DNA of 8,004 nucleotides from Chitinophagales bacterium (GCA_020629595.1 JAHDDA010000116.1:1-8004); one strand, 5' to 3'. Counted from the stretch's first letter, positions 1 through 6,921 are shown. Notes: generated by a model from the sequence alone, not told the origin. Translations and numbers: made by a program.

Positions 1-1922
1 AAACGCTTCGACATTTTTTTGCCAAATTTATCTTGAACCAAACCATTTGATACAACATTTTTATACGCCACCGAATCGAATAACATTGTTCCCAAAGCGT
101 GAAGCGTGTAGAACCAACCACGAGTTTGGTCAACACCTTCGGCTATAAAATCAGCAGGGAAATTAGCTTCAAAAATTTCTTTATTTGCAAACGGATAATG
201 CCATTGTGCATACGGCATTGCTCCCGAATCAAACCAAACATCAATAAGGTCAGACTCACGAGTCATTTTTTCACCTTTTGAAGAAACCAAGAAAACTCTA
301 TCAACATACGGTTTGTGTAAATCGAAATCTGCTGGTAATTGAGCATCCATAAAACCAGCCTCCACAGCTTTTGCCACTTCGCTTCTTAATTCTTCAACCG
401 AACCAATACAAATTTCTTCCGAACCATCTTCGGTTCTCCAAATTGGCAATGGTGTTCCCCAAAAACGAGAACGAGATAAGTTCCAGTCTTGTAAATTCGC
501 CAACCAATTACCAAAACGCCCTGTTCCTGTCGATTCTGGTTTCCAGTTTATAGTTTTATTTAACTCGAACATACGGTCTTTAACTGCCGTTGCTTTTATA
601 AACCAAGAATCTAATGGATAGTACAAAATTGGTTTATCGGTACGCCAACAATGTGGGTAATTGTGGGCATATTTTTCTACTTTGAAAGCCTTGTTTTCGG
701 TTTTCAATTTTATAGAAATATCAACATCAATATTTTTGTAGGCTTCGCCTTCGTTTTTGTAATCTTTTACATAACGACCTGCAAAATCGGTAACTTCATC
801 AATGAATTTTCCTTGTTTATCTACCAAAGTTAGCGAACCAATGCCTGCTACTTTCGCCACTCGCATATCATCTTGTCCAAAAGAAGGAGCAATATGAACA
901 ATACCTGTTCCATCTTCGGTGGTAACAAAATCGCCAATAATTACTCTAAAAGCATCGCCATCGGTTGGTTGAACATACGGTAATAATTGTTCGTAACGCC
1001 ATCCTTCAAATTCTGAACCTTTGTGTTCCGAAATTACTTTGTAAGGCAAGTTTTTTAAGCCTTTTTGGTCGTAATCTTCTAAAGCTATTTCGGCATTTTC
1101 AGCCTTAAAATACTTTTTCATTAAGTCTTTCGCCAAATAAACTTTTACCGCTTCGTGTGTGTACGGATTGAAAGTTTCAACCAAACAGTAATCAATATTT
1201 TTTCCAACAGCCAAGGCTGTATTCGATGGCAAAGTCCAAGGCGTGGTTGTCCAAGCCAAAAAGTATTCGTTGTCTCTGCCTTCAATTTTAAATTGTGCCG
1301 TTGCCGAAGTATCCTTTACATCTTTATAACAACCTGGTTGGTTTAGCTCGTGTGAACTTAAACCTGTTCCTGCGGCTGGCGAAAATGGCTGAATAGTGTA
1401 ACCTTTATACAATAAGCCTTTATCGTACAAAGTTTTTATGCACCACCAAAGCGATTCTACATATTCTTGCTCAAAAGTTACGTAAGGATTTTCCAAATCT
1501 AACCAATAACCCATTTTACGAGTTACATCATCCCAAACGTCTTTGTATTTCATTACCTCAGTTCGGCATTGTTCGTTGTATTCTTCAACCGAAATTTTAA
1601 CGCCAATGTCTTCTTTGGTAATGCCTAATTTTTTCTCAACGGCTAATTCTACTGGCAAACCGTGTGTATCCCAGCCACCTTTACGTTTTACCTGTTTGCC
1701 TTTCATTGTTTGAAAACGGCAAAACATATCTTTAATGGTACGAGCCATTACGTGGTGAATACCTGGCATTCCATTGGCAGAAGGTGGACCTTCGTAGAAT
1801 ACAAAAGGCTCAGCATCCGCACGTTCTGAAATGCTTTTTTCAAATATATTATTATCTTCCCAAAATTTTAAAACCTCAGCATCAAGTGCTGGTAAATCTA
1901 ATTTTTTGACTTCTTTGTACAT
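1..1922 (-). CDS. ileS: Isoleucyl-tRNA synthetase, type 2 (N-terminal part, runs off the window)
   Basis: This is a cytoplasmic class I aminoacyl-tRNA synthetase that charges tRNA-Ile with isoleucine and edits misactivated valine. I translated the minus strand from the ATG at 1922-1920; 640 codons stay open to the left edge. The N-terminus (LDLPALDAEVLKFW) is typical of the family. The class I HIGH-equivalent segment is GPPSANGMPGIHH at about residues 45-57, so the signature reads GIHH rather than HxGH. GWDTHGLPVE follows at 83-92. The CP1 editing domain shows WTTTPWTLPSNT at 224-235 and GTGIVHIAP at 338-346 followed by GQDD. GVDQTRGWFY lies near residue 600, and the KMSKR loop is at 636-640, at the very edge of the window. 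The tRNA-binding C-terminal part (Bacteroidota enzymes total roughly 1,100 or more residues) is outside the window. The sequence style is that of the eukaryote-like IleRS2 group. The gene is divergent from the Mur ligase gene and has its own promoter and a structured leader. Confidence 0.97.
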   Translation of the reverse strand, partial: MYKEVKKLDLPALDAEVLKFWEDNNIFEKSISERADAEPFVFYEGPPSANGMPGIHHVMARTIKDMFCRFQTMKGKQVKRKGGWDTHGLPVELAVEKKLGITKEDIGVKISVEEYNEQCRTEVMKYKDVWDDVTRKMGYWLDLENPYVTFEQEYVESLWWCIKTLYDKGLLYKGYTIQPFSPAAGTGLSSHELNQPGCYKDVKDTSATAQFKIEGRDNEYFLAWTTTPWTLPSNTALAVGKNIDYCLVETFNPYTHEAVKVYLAKDLMKKYFKAENAEIALEDYDQKGLKNLPYKVISEHKGSEFEGWRYEQLLPYVQPTDGDAFRVIIGDFVTTEDGTGIVHIAPSFGQDDMRVAKVAGIGSLTLVDKQGKFIDEVTDFAGRYVKDYKNEGEAYKNIDVDISIKLKTENKAFKVEKYAHNYPHCWRTDKPILYYPLDSWFIKATAVKDRMFELNKTINWKPESTGTGRFGNWLANLQDWNLSRSRFWGTPLPIWRTEDGSEEICIGSVEELRSEVAKAVEAGFMDAQLPADFDLHKPYVDRVFLVSSKGEKMTRESDLIDVWFDSGAMPYAQWHYPFANKEIFEANFPADFIAEGVDQTRGWFYTLHALGTMLFDSVAYKNVVSNGLVQDKFGKKMSKR

Positions 1923-1932
1923 CGTTTTTCTA

Positions 1933-2009
1933 AGATTTTGAGACATTTGAGACTGTGAGATTTTGAGACGTTTTCTCATAGTCTCACTTTCTAAAAGTCT
2001 AACTGTCTG
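1933..2009. repeat. Ten-unit 8-nt periodic array with inverted polarity (ileS leader)
   Basis: On the plus strand, the tetramer AGAT/AGAC occurs at 1933, 1941, 1950, 1958 and 1966. It is followed by TCTC/TCTA/TCTG at 1974, 1982, 1990, 1998 and 2006. Every step is exactly 8 nt except one of 9 nt (1941 to 1950). The 4-nt spacers vary (TTTG, TGTG, GTTT, ATAG, ACTT, AAAG, ACTG). The two halves are roughly complementary: 1948-1960 pairs with 1974-1986 at 12 of 13 positions, so the transcript could form a hairpin with a 13-nt loop and several slipped registers. The array lies between the ileS -7 element (2031-2024) and the ileS ATG (1922), so it would be transcribed as the ileS 5' leader. Its function is not known to me. 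Confidence 0.8.
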
Positions 2010-2023
2010 TTTCAAAGCAAGTG

Positions 2024-2031
2024 CAAAGATA
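2024..2031 (-). promoter_or_regulatory. Bacteroidota-type -7 promoter element for ileS
   Basis: Read on the minus strand, 2031-2024 is TATCTTTG, an exact match to the TAnnTTTG -7 element of the Bacteroidota primary sigma factor. It would place transcription initiation at roughly 2016-2020, giving an ileS leader of about 95-100 nt that contains the whole periodic array. I do not see a clear TTG-type -33 element at the expected distance upstream, so the call rests on the -7 match and its position. Confidence 0.55.
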
Positions 2032-2205
2032 AGGATTGAAGATGTATTGTGGGTTAATATAGTTTTTTCGATACGCAGACCAATTAATATAAAAAGTAAG
2101 CTGTTCACAGACCTAACAATTGTAGTTGAAAAAATTGTAAATATTATTTAAAACACTCTATTCATAACCCATAATTCAATATTCGTATTTACTTTTAAGG
2201 CTTGA

Positions 2206-3570
2206 ATGAAAAAAATACATTTCATATCTATTGGTGGAGCAATTATGCACCAATTAGCCATAGCTTTACACAACAAAGGCTACAAAATTTCGGGTTCAGA
2301 TGATGAAATTTACGATCCTTCAAAATCTGAATTAGAACGATATGGTTTATTGCCACAAAAGTTTGGTTGGTTTGAGGAAAATGTGAGCTCAGATTTAGAG
2401 GCAATTATTTTGGGAATGCACGCTAGAGCAAATAATCCCGAATTGCTAAAAGCACAAGAATTAGGTTTGCCTATTTATTCTTTTCCTGAATACATTTATG
2501 AACAATCGAAAGAAAAAGTACGAGTTGTAATTGGGGGAAGCCACGGAAAAACTACAACAACGGCAATGGTTATGCACGTTTTAAAAGCCAATAATATTGA
2601 GTTTGATTATTTGGTTGGGGCTAAATTAGAAGGCTTTGAATATTCGGTAAAAATTACCGATTCGGCACCAATTATTGTTATTGAAGGTGATGAATATTTA
2701 TCTTCGGCCGTTGAAAGAAGTTCAAAATTTCATTTTTATCATCCACAAATAGCATTACTTACAGGCATAGCCCACGATCATATAAATGTATTTCCAACTT
2801 TTGAAAATTATTTAGATACCTTTAAAACATTTATAAAAAACTTAAAGCCGTATAGTGATTTGGTTTGGTGTGTAGAAGATGAACACTTAACTAAAATGTA
2901 TTCTATAAATAAAGAAATAAATACGCACGCCTATTTTACGCCAGTTTATGAAATAGACAACTACCAATTTAAAATAAAAGATGCCGAATTAGGTAACTTT
3001 CCACTTTCAATAATAGGAAAACATAATTTACAAAATATTGCAGGAGCTAAAAAAGTATGTGAATTATTAGGTGTCTCAGATTTGAATTTTTACAAAGCTA
3101 TTGCTAGCTTCAAAGGGGCAAGCAAACGTCTTCAGTTATTAAAAGCTGAAAACGGTAGAGCTGTATTTTTAGATTTTGCCCACGCACCTTCAAAAGTAAA
3201 GGCAACTTTGGCAAGTGTAGCCGAAACTTATTTAGATAAAAAAGTGATTGCCTTTTTTGAATTGCACACTTATAGCAGTTTAAACAAAGATTTTTTAAAA
3301 GATTACGAAAACTCATTAAATCCAGCAAGCCAAGCTATTGTTTATTATTCAGAACATACTTTGGCTATTAAAAAAATACCATCATTAAGTAAACAATTCG
3401 TGAAAAAATCGTTTAACCATTCTAATTTATTAGTTTGTACACAACAAAATGAGTTAATAAATGCGTTTGAAAGCATAGATTTTGATAATTCTGTACTTTT
3501 AATAATGAGTTCGGGCAAATTAGGTGGTTTAAAATTAGAAGATATACTTAACTTCGCCTTTGAAAATTAG
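2206..3570 (+). CDS. mpl: Mpl-type Mur ligase (UDP-MurNAc:tripeptide ligase, peptidoglycan recycling)
   Basis: This is probably the cytoplasmic ATP-dependent ligase that joins recovered L-Ala-gamma-D-Glu-meso-DAP peptide to UDP-N-acetylmuramate, feeding recycled peptidoglycan back into synthesis. The 454 residues match the usual Mpl size (E. coli Mpl is about 457). Visible landmarks are: an N-terminal nucleotide-fold motif HFISIGGAIMHQLA (5-18) with GSDD (30-33); the Mur ligase P-loop GGSHGKTTTT (110-119); the acidic motif EGDEY (160-164); GIAHDH (187-192); GKHNLQN (271-277); KGASKRLQ (303-310); and DFAHAP (323-328) at the start of the C-terminal ligase domain. The EGDEY..SSKFHFYHP spacing resembles Mpl more than MurC. 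The ATG at 2206 gives the expected N-terminus directly before the nucleotide-binding fold. MurC-like activity cannot be fully excluded from sequence alone, but the Mpl assignment is preferred. It is followed by two co-directional genes at gaps of 99 and 61 nt. Confidence 0.88.
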   Translation: MKKIHFISIGGAIMHQLAIALHNKGYKISGSDDEIYDPSKSELERYGLLPQKFGWFEENVSSDLEAIILGMHARANNPELLKAQELGLPIYSFPEYIYEQSKEKVRVVIGGSHGKTTTTAMVMHVLKANNIEFDYLVGAKLEGFEYSVKITDSAPIIVIEGDEYLSSAVERSSKFHFYHPQIALLTGIAHDHINVFPTFENYLDTFKTFIKNLKPYSDLVWCVEDEHLTKMYSINKEINTHAYFTPVYEIDNYQFKIKDAELGNFPLSIIGKHNLQNIAGAKKVCELLGVSDLNFYKAIASFKGASKRLQLLKAENGRAVFLDFAHAPSKVKATLASVAETYLDKKVIAFFELHTYSSLNKDFLKDYENSLNPASQAIVYYSEHTLAIKKIPSLSKQFVKKSFNHSNLLVCTQQNELINAFESIDFDNSVLLIMSSGKLGGLKLEDILNFAFEN

Positions 3571-3596
3571 TGAAAAGCGAAAAATCGTTTTTTTCA
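3571..3596 (+). terminator. Possible weak hairpin/T-run terminator after the Mur ligase gene
   Basis: Immediately after the TAG stop, AAAAGCGA (3573-3580) can pair with TCGTTTTT (3585-3592) around an AAAA loop, with one G-U pair, inside a run of seven T. A second small hairpin, ACCT-TGA-AGGT (3610-3620), is extended by A-T and G-U pairs and followed by TTT. Both are AT-rich and weak, so partial read-through into the exonuclease gene is likely. Confidence 0.3.
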
Positions 3597-3669
3597 ATAT
3601 AATCTTAAGACCTTGAAGGTTTTACCATAAAAAAATTTTAGTAATTATAATTAATCACTAAGCAAAAAG

Positions 3670-4437
3670 ATGAAATTAAATTTAGAAAAACCCATTGTAG
3701 TTTTCGACCTTGAAACAACAGGTGTAAATTTGGCTAAAGATAGAATAGTTGAAATTTTTATGTTGAAGATTTTACCAAATGGTGAAAAAGAAGAGTTTTA
3801 TTCTTTGGTAAACCCCAAAATGCCTATTCCACAGGTAGTAATAGATATTCATGGAATTGATGATGCCAAAGTTGCCAATGCACCAAGTTTTATGATGTTG
3901 GCTCATAATTTATTGGCATTTATAGAAAATTGTGATTTAGCGGGTTTTAATTCTAACTATTTCGATATTCCATTATTACAAGAAGAATTGTACAGAGTTG
4001 GTTTAGATTTAGAGTTAGAAAATCGTAAGAGTGTAGATATTTTTAAAATATTTACTAAAATGGAGCCTAGAAATTTAGGAGCTGCAGTTAAATTTTATTG
4101 TAATAAAGAACTAGAAGATGCCCACTCTGCAAAAGCTGATGTTTATGCAACTTATGATGTTTTTGTTGCTCAATTAGATAAATATGATGGCAAAATAGCC
4201 AACAATATTGAAGAGTTAAGCAACTTTACTACAGATGGTAACTATGTAGATAGCGGACGTAGATTTTCAAAAGATAAAGATGGAAATGTAATTTTTAATT
4301 TTGGTAAACACAAAGGAAAGTTAGTAGAAGATGTGTTGCGTAAAGAACCAATGTACTACGATTGGATGATGCGTGCTGATTTTCTACGTGATACAAAACA
4401 AAAACTTACCAAGATTAAAGAGAATATGAAACGCTAA
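3670..4437 (+). CDS. DEDDh 3'-5' exonuclease with ExoX-like C-terminal domain
   Basis: This is a predicted metal-dependent 3'-5' exonuclease of the DnaQ/RNase T superfamily. The 255 residues show the DEDDh signature: Exo I as FDLETTG with D13 and E15; Exo II as AGFNSNYFDIPLL (91-103) with D99; and Exo III as AHSAKADVYAT (151-161) with H152 and D157. All five catalytic positions are therefore present. After a linker of about 40 residues, a small C-terminal module near 207-240 contains NFGKHKGK (210-217) and YYDWMMRADF (229-238), resembling the accessory domain found in ExoX-like proteins. The substrate (DNA repair intermediates, or RNA) cannot be told from the sequence. It is not the polymerase III epsilon subunit by evident context, since dnaE-type genes are absent here. 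The ATG at 3670 places the catalytic FDLETTG at residues 12-18, as expected. It may be cotranscribed with its neighbours. Confidence 0.9.
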   Translation: MKLNLEKPIVVFDLETTGVNLAKDRIVEIFMLKILPNGEKEEFYSLVNPKMPIPQVVIDIHGIDDAKVANAPSFMMLAHNLLAFIENCDLAGFNSNYFDIPLLQEELYRVGLDLELENRKSVDIFKIFTKMEPRNLGAAVKFYCNKELEDAHSAKADVYATYDVFVAQLDKYDGKIANNIEELSNFTTDGNYVDSGRRFSKDKDGNVIFNFGKHKGKLVEDVLRKEPMYYDWMMRADFLRDTKQKLTKIKENMKR

Positions 4438-4453
4438 AATGAGTTATTAGTAT

Positions 4454-4494
4454 TTGGTTTTAAGTTTAACTTAAAACTCACAGCTAAAAACCAA
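4454..4494 (+). promoter_or_regulatory. Two mutually exclusive hairpins before a TTG-started gene
   Basis: Hairpin A is a perfect 9-bp stem: GTTTTAAGT (4457-4465) and ACTTAAAAC (4469-4477) with loop TTA. Hairpin B is TTGGTTTT (4454-4461) pairing with AAAACCAA (4487-4494). The two share bases 4457-4461 and cannot form together. The 3' arm of hairpin B ends 4 nt before the TTG start codon at 4499, covering the ribosome-binding region. It could be a terminator for the exonuclease gene (no T tract follows), a translational switch, or chance in AT-rich DNA. Confidence 0.35.
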
Positions 4495-4498
4495 GAAT

Positions 4499-5224
4499 TT
4501 GTCGGATAGTATAGTTATCATACCAACCTATAACGAGGCAGGCAACATTGAAAAAATGATTGAAACGGTAATGAGTTTACCGAATAGTTTTGATGTATTG
4601 ATAGTAGATGATAATTCACCAGATGGAACTGCCAATTTGGTGAAAGCGAAACAGAAAAAATATACAGATAAGCTATTTTTAATGGAACGTGCTGGTAAAC
4701 AAGGTTTAGGAACAGCTTACATTGCAGGGTTTAAGTGGTCTTTAGAAAGAAAATATGCATATATTTTTGAAATGGATGCCGATTTTTCGCACAACCCTAA
4801 TGATTTAATAAGGCTTAAAAATGCTTGTATTGGTGGTGCTGATATGTGTGTTGGTTCACGCTATATTGAAGGGGGAAATGTTGAAAATTGGGAAACAAAA
4901 CGCATTTTGCTATCAAAATATGCCTCATTTTATGTGAAAATGATAACTTGGTTACCTGTAAATGATACTACGGCAGGTTTTGTATGTTATACTCGTAAGG
5001 TTTTACAAACAATGGATTTAGACGATATCAAATTTATTGGCTACGCTTTTCAGATAGAAATGAAATATACCGCACATCGTTTAGGATTTAAAATTGCAGA
5101 AGTTCCTATAACTTTTACCGATAGAGTAATTGGTGAAAGTAAAATGAGTATGAAAATTTTTAAAGAGGCTCTTTGGGGGGTGTTTGCATTAAGGTTTAAG
5201 CAGTATAAAAGAAAAGACTTCTAG
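4499..5224 (+). CDS. Polyprenol-phosphate mannosyltransferase (GT2, DPM1-like)
   Basis: This is a predicted membrane-associated GT2 glycosyltransferase that transfers a sugar, most likely mannose from GDP-mannose, to polyprenyl phosphate, making a lipid-linked donor for extracytoplasmic glycosylation. The 241 residues form a single soluble GT-A domain, as in DPM1 and bacterial Ppm catalytic units. Motifs are PTYNE (9-13), VDDNSPDGT (36-44), DADFSH (93-98, containing the DxD-type metal site), GSRY (119-122), DTTAGF (156-161), QIEM (185-188) and RVIGESKMS (209-217). There is no C-terminal transmembrane pair, so it is the short form. The start is TTG: the frame upstream reaches a TAA stop at 4472-4474 with no ATG or GTG, and the family's SIVIIPTYNE begins at residue 4. 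It is the last of the co-directional group and converges on the regulator gene with 26 nt between the stop codons. The exact sugar (mannose or glucose) is inferred from motif similarity. Confidence 0.9.
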   Translation: MSDSIVIIPTYNEAGNIEKMIETVMSLPNSFDVLIVDDNSPDGTANLVKAKQKKYTDKLFLMERAGKQGLGTAYIAGFKWSLERKYAYIFEMDADFSHNPNDLIRLKNACIGGADMCVGSRYIEGGNVENWETKRILLSKYASFYVKMITWLPVNDTTAGFVCYTRKVLQTMDLDDIKFIGYAFQIEMKYTAHRLGFKIAEVPITFTDRVIGESKMSMKIFKEALWGVFALRFKQYKRKDF

Positions 5225-5250
5225 GCTTATCTAAAATTTGATATATTGTT

Positions 5251-6750
5251 CTATTCAGATAAATCTTTTAATTTATTGCGAAGACTTTTAATGGCTAATC
5301 GCTTTTTGAGTTCTTTAGGTGGAACAATTCGACTTTCGCAATTTTCAATACCACACATTTCACAAGTAGTATTTACCTGAAAATGTTGTAAATTTTCTTG
5401 TTGTAAAAACTTAATTTTATTTTTCACATTATTATCAACCACCCACCCAATTTCTACACAAACATTGGTATTTGGGGTAGGCAACATTGGACGTGCCAAT
5501 CCAATTCCAAAATAAGTTATGCCCGATTCTTCATAACTAGAAAATTGAGTGCCAATTAATGGTTTTGTTTCATTAATTCCAGACTTTTGATTTTCAGAAA
5601 GTTGTGTTAGTAAGCGCGTACCCAACCATCTTCGGCAATAGTGCATATAACTTTCGTTGCCGTGTGGGCTGTGTAAATGTGAAAGGTGTAATTCACGAGT
5701 TAATAAGTATTTATTTTCGGGTTGTTTTGATTGAAAACGAAGAAAAAACAACTTTCTTATACCAAAAAATTGCGTCATTATGCTGGTCATACGAAGTAAT
5801 AAAAGCTCAGGCGAAACAGCATATTTTTCCAGTAATTTTTCAAAAAATGAATTGCTCCATTCCTCCTGATTAAACATTGTTTCTAAATCATTAATCAACG
5901 TTTGTTGTGGAATTAAAATGGCAATTCCAAAGTAAGAAGCTCTGTAATTATTCAATACAATATCAAAAGATGGGGCTTTTAATAGCAGTGGAATATGAGG
6001 GCGTTCTTTTTCGGCAATTTTTAAGCGAATAAAACCCATTTCTCTCGCCAAAATGAATCTTTTTTGCCATAAAGTAGCTGCCTCATTTATTTTCAAACAG
6101 GCTTTAGCAGTTTTATTTCCATTTTTAGGAATGTAAAAAGAACGAACACTTTTTAATCCTTCATCTTCTTTAGCATCAAACTTTTCAATTTTATAATTAT
6201 GTTCACTTTTTAGTAAATTGGAAAGAAACTGATGTTCAATTTGAGAATTATTATTTTCTTCTAAAAATAGTTTAGCTTCCTCTTCCAAATCGCTAAAATA
6301 ATTTTCGTTTATTTCTTGATAAGAACGCAAAATAGCAAAATAAAAATACTCTTTTTGAAGGTTGTAATTTCTTGATATTTCAATAATGGTTTTGGCAAAA
6401 GCCCCTACTTTCAAGGGTGCATTTGACATCCAGTCAACTAATTTATTAAAATTTAAGCCAAAAACTTCAAGTGGTAAATCATTTAAAATACCCGTCATTA
6501 TTAAATCGCCAAGTGGTGCAAGGTTTTTCGATAATTGCAAAGACACCATTTCGTCGTAAGGTACTTTTAAGGCTTTAGAAAGAGCAGATATTTTTTCGGC
6601 TTTTGGGTATTTTTTACCTTTTTCTATTTCATTCAAATACGAAGCAGACAAGCCCGATAGCTTCGATAAATGAGCTAAAGACCACTTTTTTTCAGTACGT
6701 AACTGCCTTAATTTTAAGCCAAAAATTATTCTAATATTATCTTCTCTCAT
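5251..6750 (-). CDS. XRE-family regulator with ImmA/IrrE-like and DUF2083 regions (ScfR/RamB type)
   Basis: This is a predicted DNA-binding transcription factor of the family that includes RamB and short-chain fatty acyl-CoA responsive regulators, which in other bacteria control glyoxylate-cycle and propionate genes. The 499-residue length suits the family. An XRE helix-turn-helix occupies about 6-71 (LRQLRTEKKWSLAHLSKLSG, then ASYLNEIEKGKKYP). A central region at about 200-285 resembles the ImmA/IrrE peptidase fold, but the position of its HExxH zinc motif reads AREMGF (235-240), so the zinc ligands are lost. The C-terminal DUF2083-like segment (about 340-485) contains SPHG and YCRRWLG, and a Cys cluster CEMCGIENCESR with C463, C466 and C471 followed by VPP. 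No aceA, aceB or propionate gene is nearby, so the regulon is unknown. The start ATG at 6750-6748 fits the HTH. Palindromes just upstream suggest autoregulation. Confidence 0.88.
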   Translation of the reverse strand: MREDNIRIIFGLKLRQLRTEKKWSLAHLSKLSGLSASYLNEIEKGKKYPKAEKISALSKALKVPYDEMVSLQLSKNLAPLGDLIMTGILNDLPLEVFGLNFNKLVDWMSNAPLKVGAFAKTIIEISRNYNLQKEYFYFAILRSYQEINENYFSDLEEEAKLFLEENNNSQIEHQFLSNLLKSEHNYKIEKFDAKEDEGLKSVRSFYIPKNGNKTAKACLKINEAATLWQKRFILAREMGFIRLKIAEKERPHIPLLLKAPSFDIVLNNYRASYFGIAILIPQQTLINDLETMFNQEEWSNSFFEKLLEKYAVSPELLLLRMTSIMTQFFGIRKLFFLRFQSKQPENKYLLTRELHLSHLHSPHGNESYMHYCRRWLGTRLLTQLSENQKSGINETKPLIGTQFSSYEESGITYFGIGLARPMLPTPNTNVCVEIGWVVDNNVKNKIKFLQQENLQHFQVNTTCEMCGIENCESRIVPPKELKKRLAIKSLRNKLKDLSE

Positions 6751-6777
6751 ACAGAAAATGAAAAACTAATACAATAA

Positions 6778-6799
6778 TAGCGAATATTCGCTAATAGCG
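6778..6799. promoter_or_regulatory. Overlapping palindromes, probable operator of the XRE regulator
   Basis: TAGCGAATATTCGCTA at 6778-6793 is a perfect 16-bp palindrome with no spacer. It is followed by CGCTA-A-TAGCG at 6789-6799, an 11-bp palindrome sharing one half-site. Three TAGCG half-sites therefore alternate in orientation, 28-50 nt upstream of the regulator's ATG (6750, minus strand). On the minus strand TAATTTTA (6809-6802), a near match to the TAnnTTTG -7 element, lies directly upstream, with a TTTG about 22 nt further up (within 6836-6831). If that is the promoter, the palindromes cover the transcription start, as expected for repression. The palindromes are seen directly; the operator role is inferred. 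Confidence 0.6.
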
Positions 6800-6832
6800 T
6801 ATAAAATTATTTCAACTTTCTAAAATTGGAAC

Positions 6833-6871
6833 AAAAAAAATGCTTCAGCTACGTAATGTAACTAAAGCATT
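6833..6871 (-). terminator. Intrinsic terminator downstream of the DUF937 gene
   Basis: On the minus strand, AATGCTT (6871-6865) pairs with AAGCATT (6845-6839). An inner stem, AGTTAC (6863-6858) with GTAGCT (6852-6847), has one mismatch and a short loop, giving a stem of about 14 positions with two mismatches. It is followed by a run of eight T (6840-6833). This lies 51 nt after the DUF937 stop codon and before the regulator's own promoter region, so it should separate the two transcripts. Confidence 0.7.
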
Positions 6872-6887
6872 TTGAAATTCAGTTTAG

Positions 6888-6911
6888 TAGTTAATTATTA
6901 ATGATTAACTA
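6888..6911 (-). terminator. AT-rich hairpin just after the DUF937 stop
   Basis: TAGTTAAT (6888-6895) and ATTAACTA (6904-6911) form a perfect 8-bp inverted repeat with an 8-nt loop, 11 nt beyond the DUF937 stop. It sits in tandem with the stronger terminator at 6833-6871. On its own it lacks GC pairs and a T tract, so it may only be a 3'-end stabilising stem or chance. Confidence 0.35.
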
Positions 6912-6921
6912 TTAAAAATCA

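Noticed and set aside
99..1346. Several 60-63 codon plus-strand open frames inside ileS
   Set aside because: All lie antisense to the well-supported IleRS coding frame and have no family character.
1933..2009. CRISPR array
   Set aside because: The units are only 4 conserved bases per 8 nt, with polarity inversion and no spacers of CRISPR size.
1923..2020. T-box riboswitch controlling ileS
   Set aside because: No T-box consensus or specifier stem is visible, and T-boxes are not expected in Bacteroidota; the periodic array is a different kind of structure.
1963..2151. Plus-strand open frame of about 62 codons between ileS and the Mur ligase gene
   Set aside because: It begins inside the 8-nt periodic array, crosses the ileS promoter element, has no recognisable motif and looks like translated non-coding DNA.
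3110..3328. Minus-strand open frame within the Mur ligase gene
   Set aside because: It is antisense to a conserved region of the Mur ligase and has no motif of its own.
5227..5262. Bidirectional terminator between the convergent mannosyltransferase and regulator genes
   Set aside because: Only TTATCT and AGATAA can pair, across a 24-nt loop, and the second arm lies inside the regulator coding end; too weak to call.
5604..5873. Plus-strand open frame of 89 codons within the regulator gene
   Set aside because: It is antisense to the DUF2083-like region, and the regulator frame is clearly the coding one.
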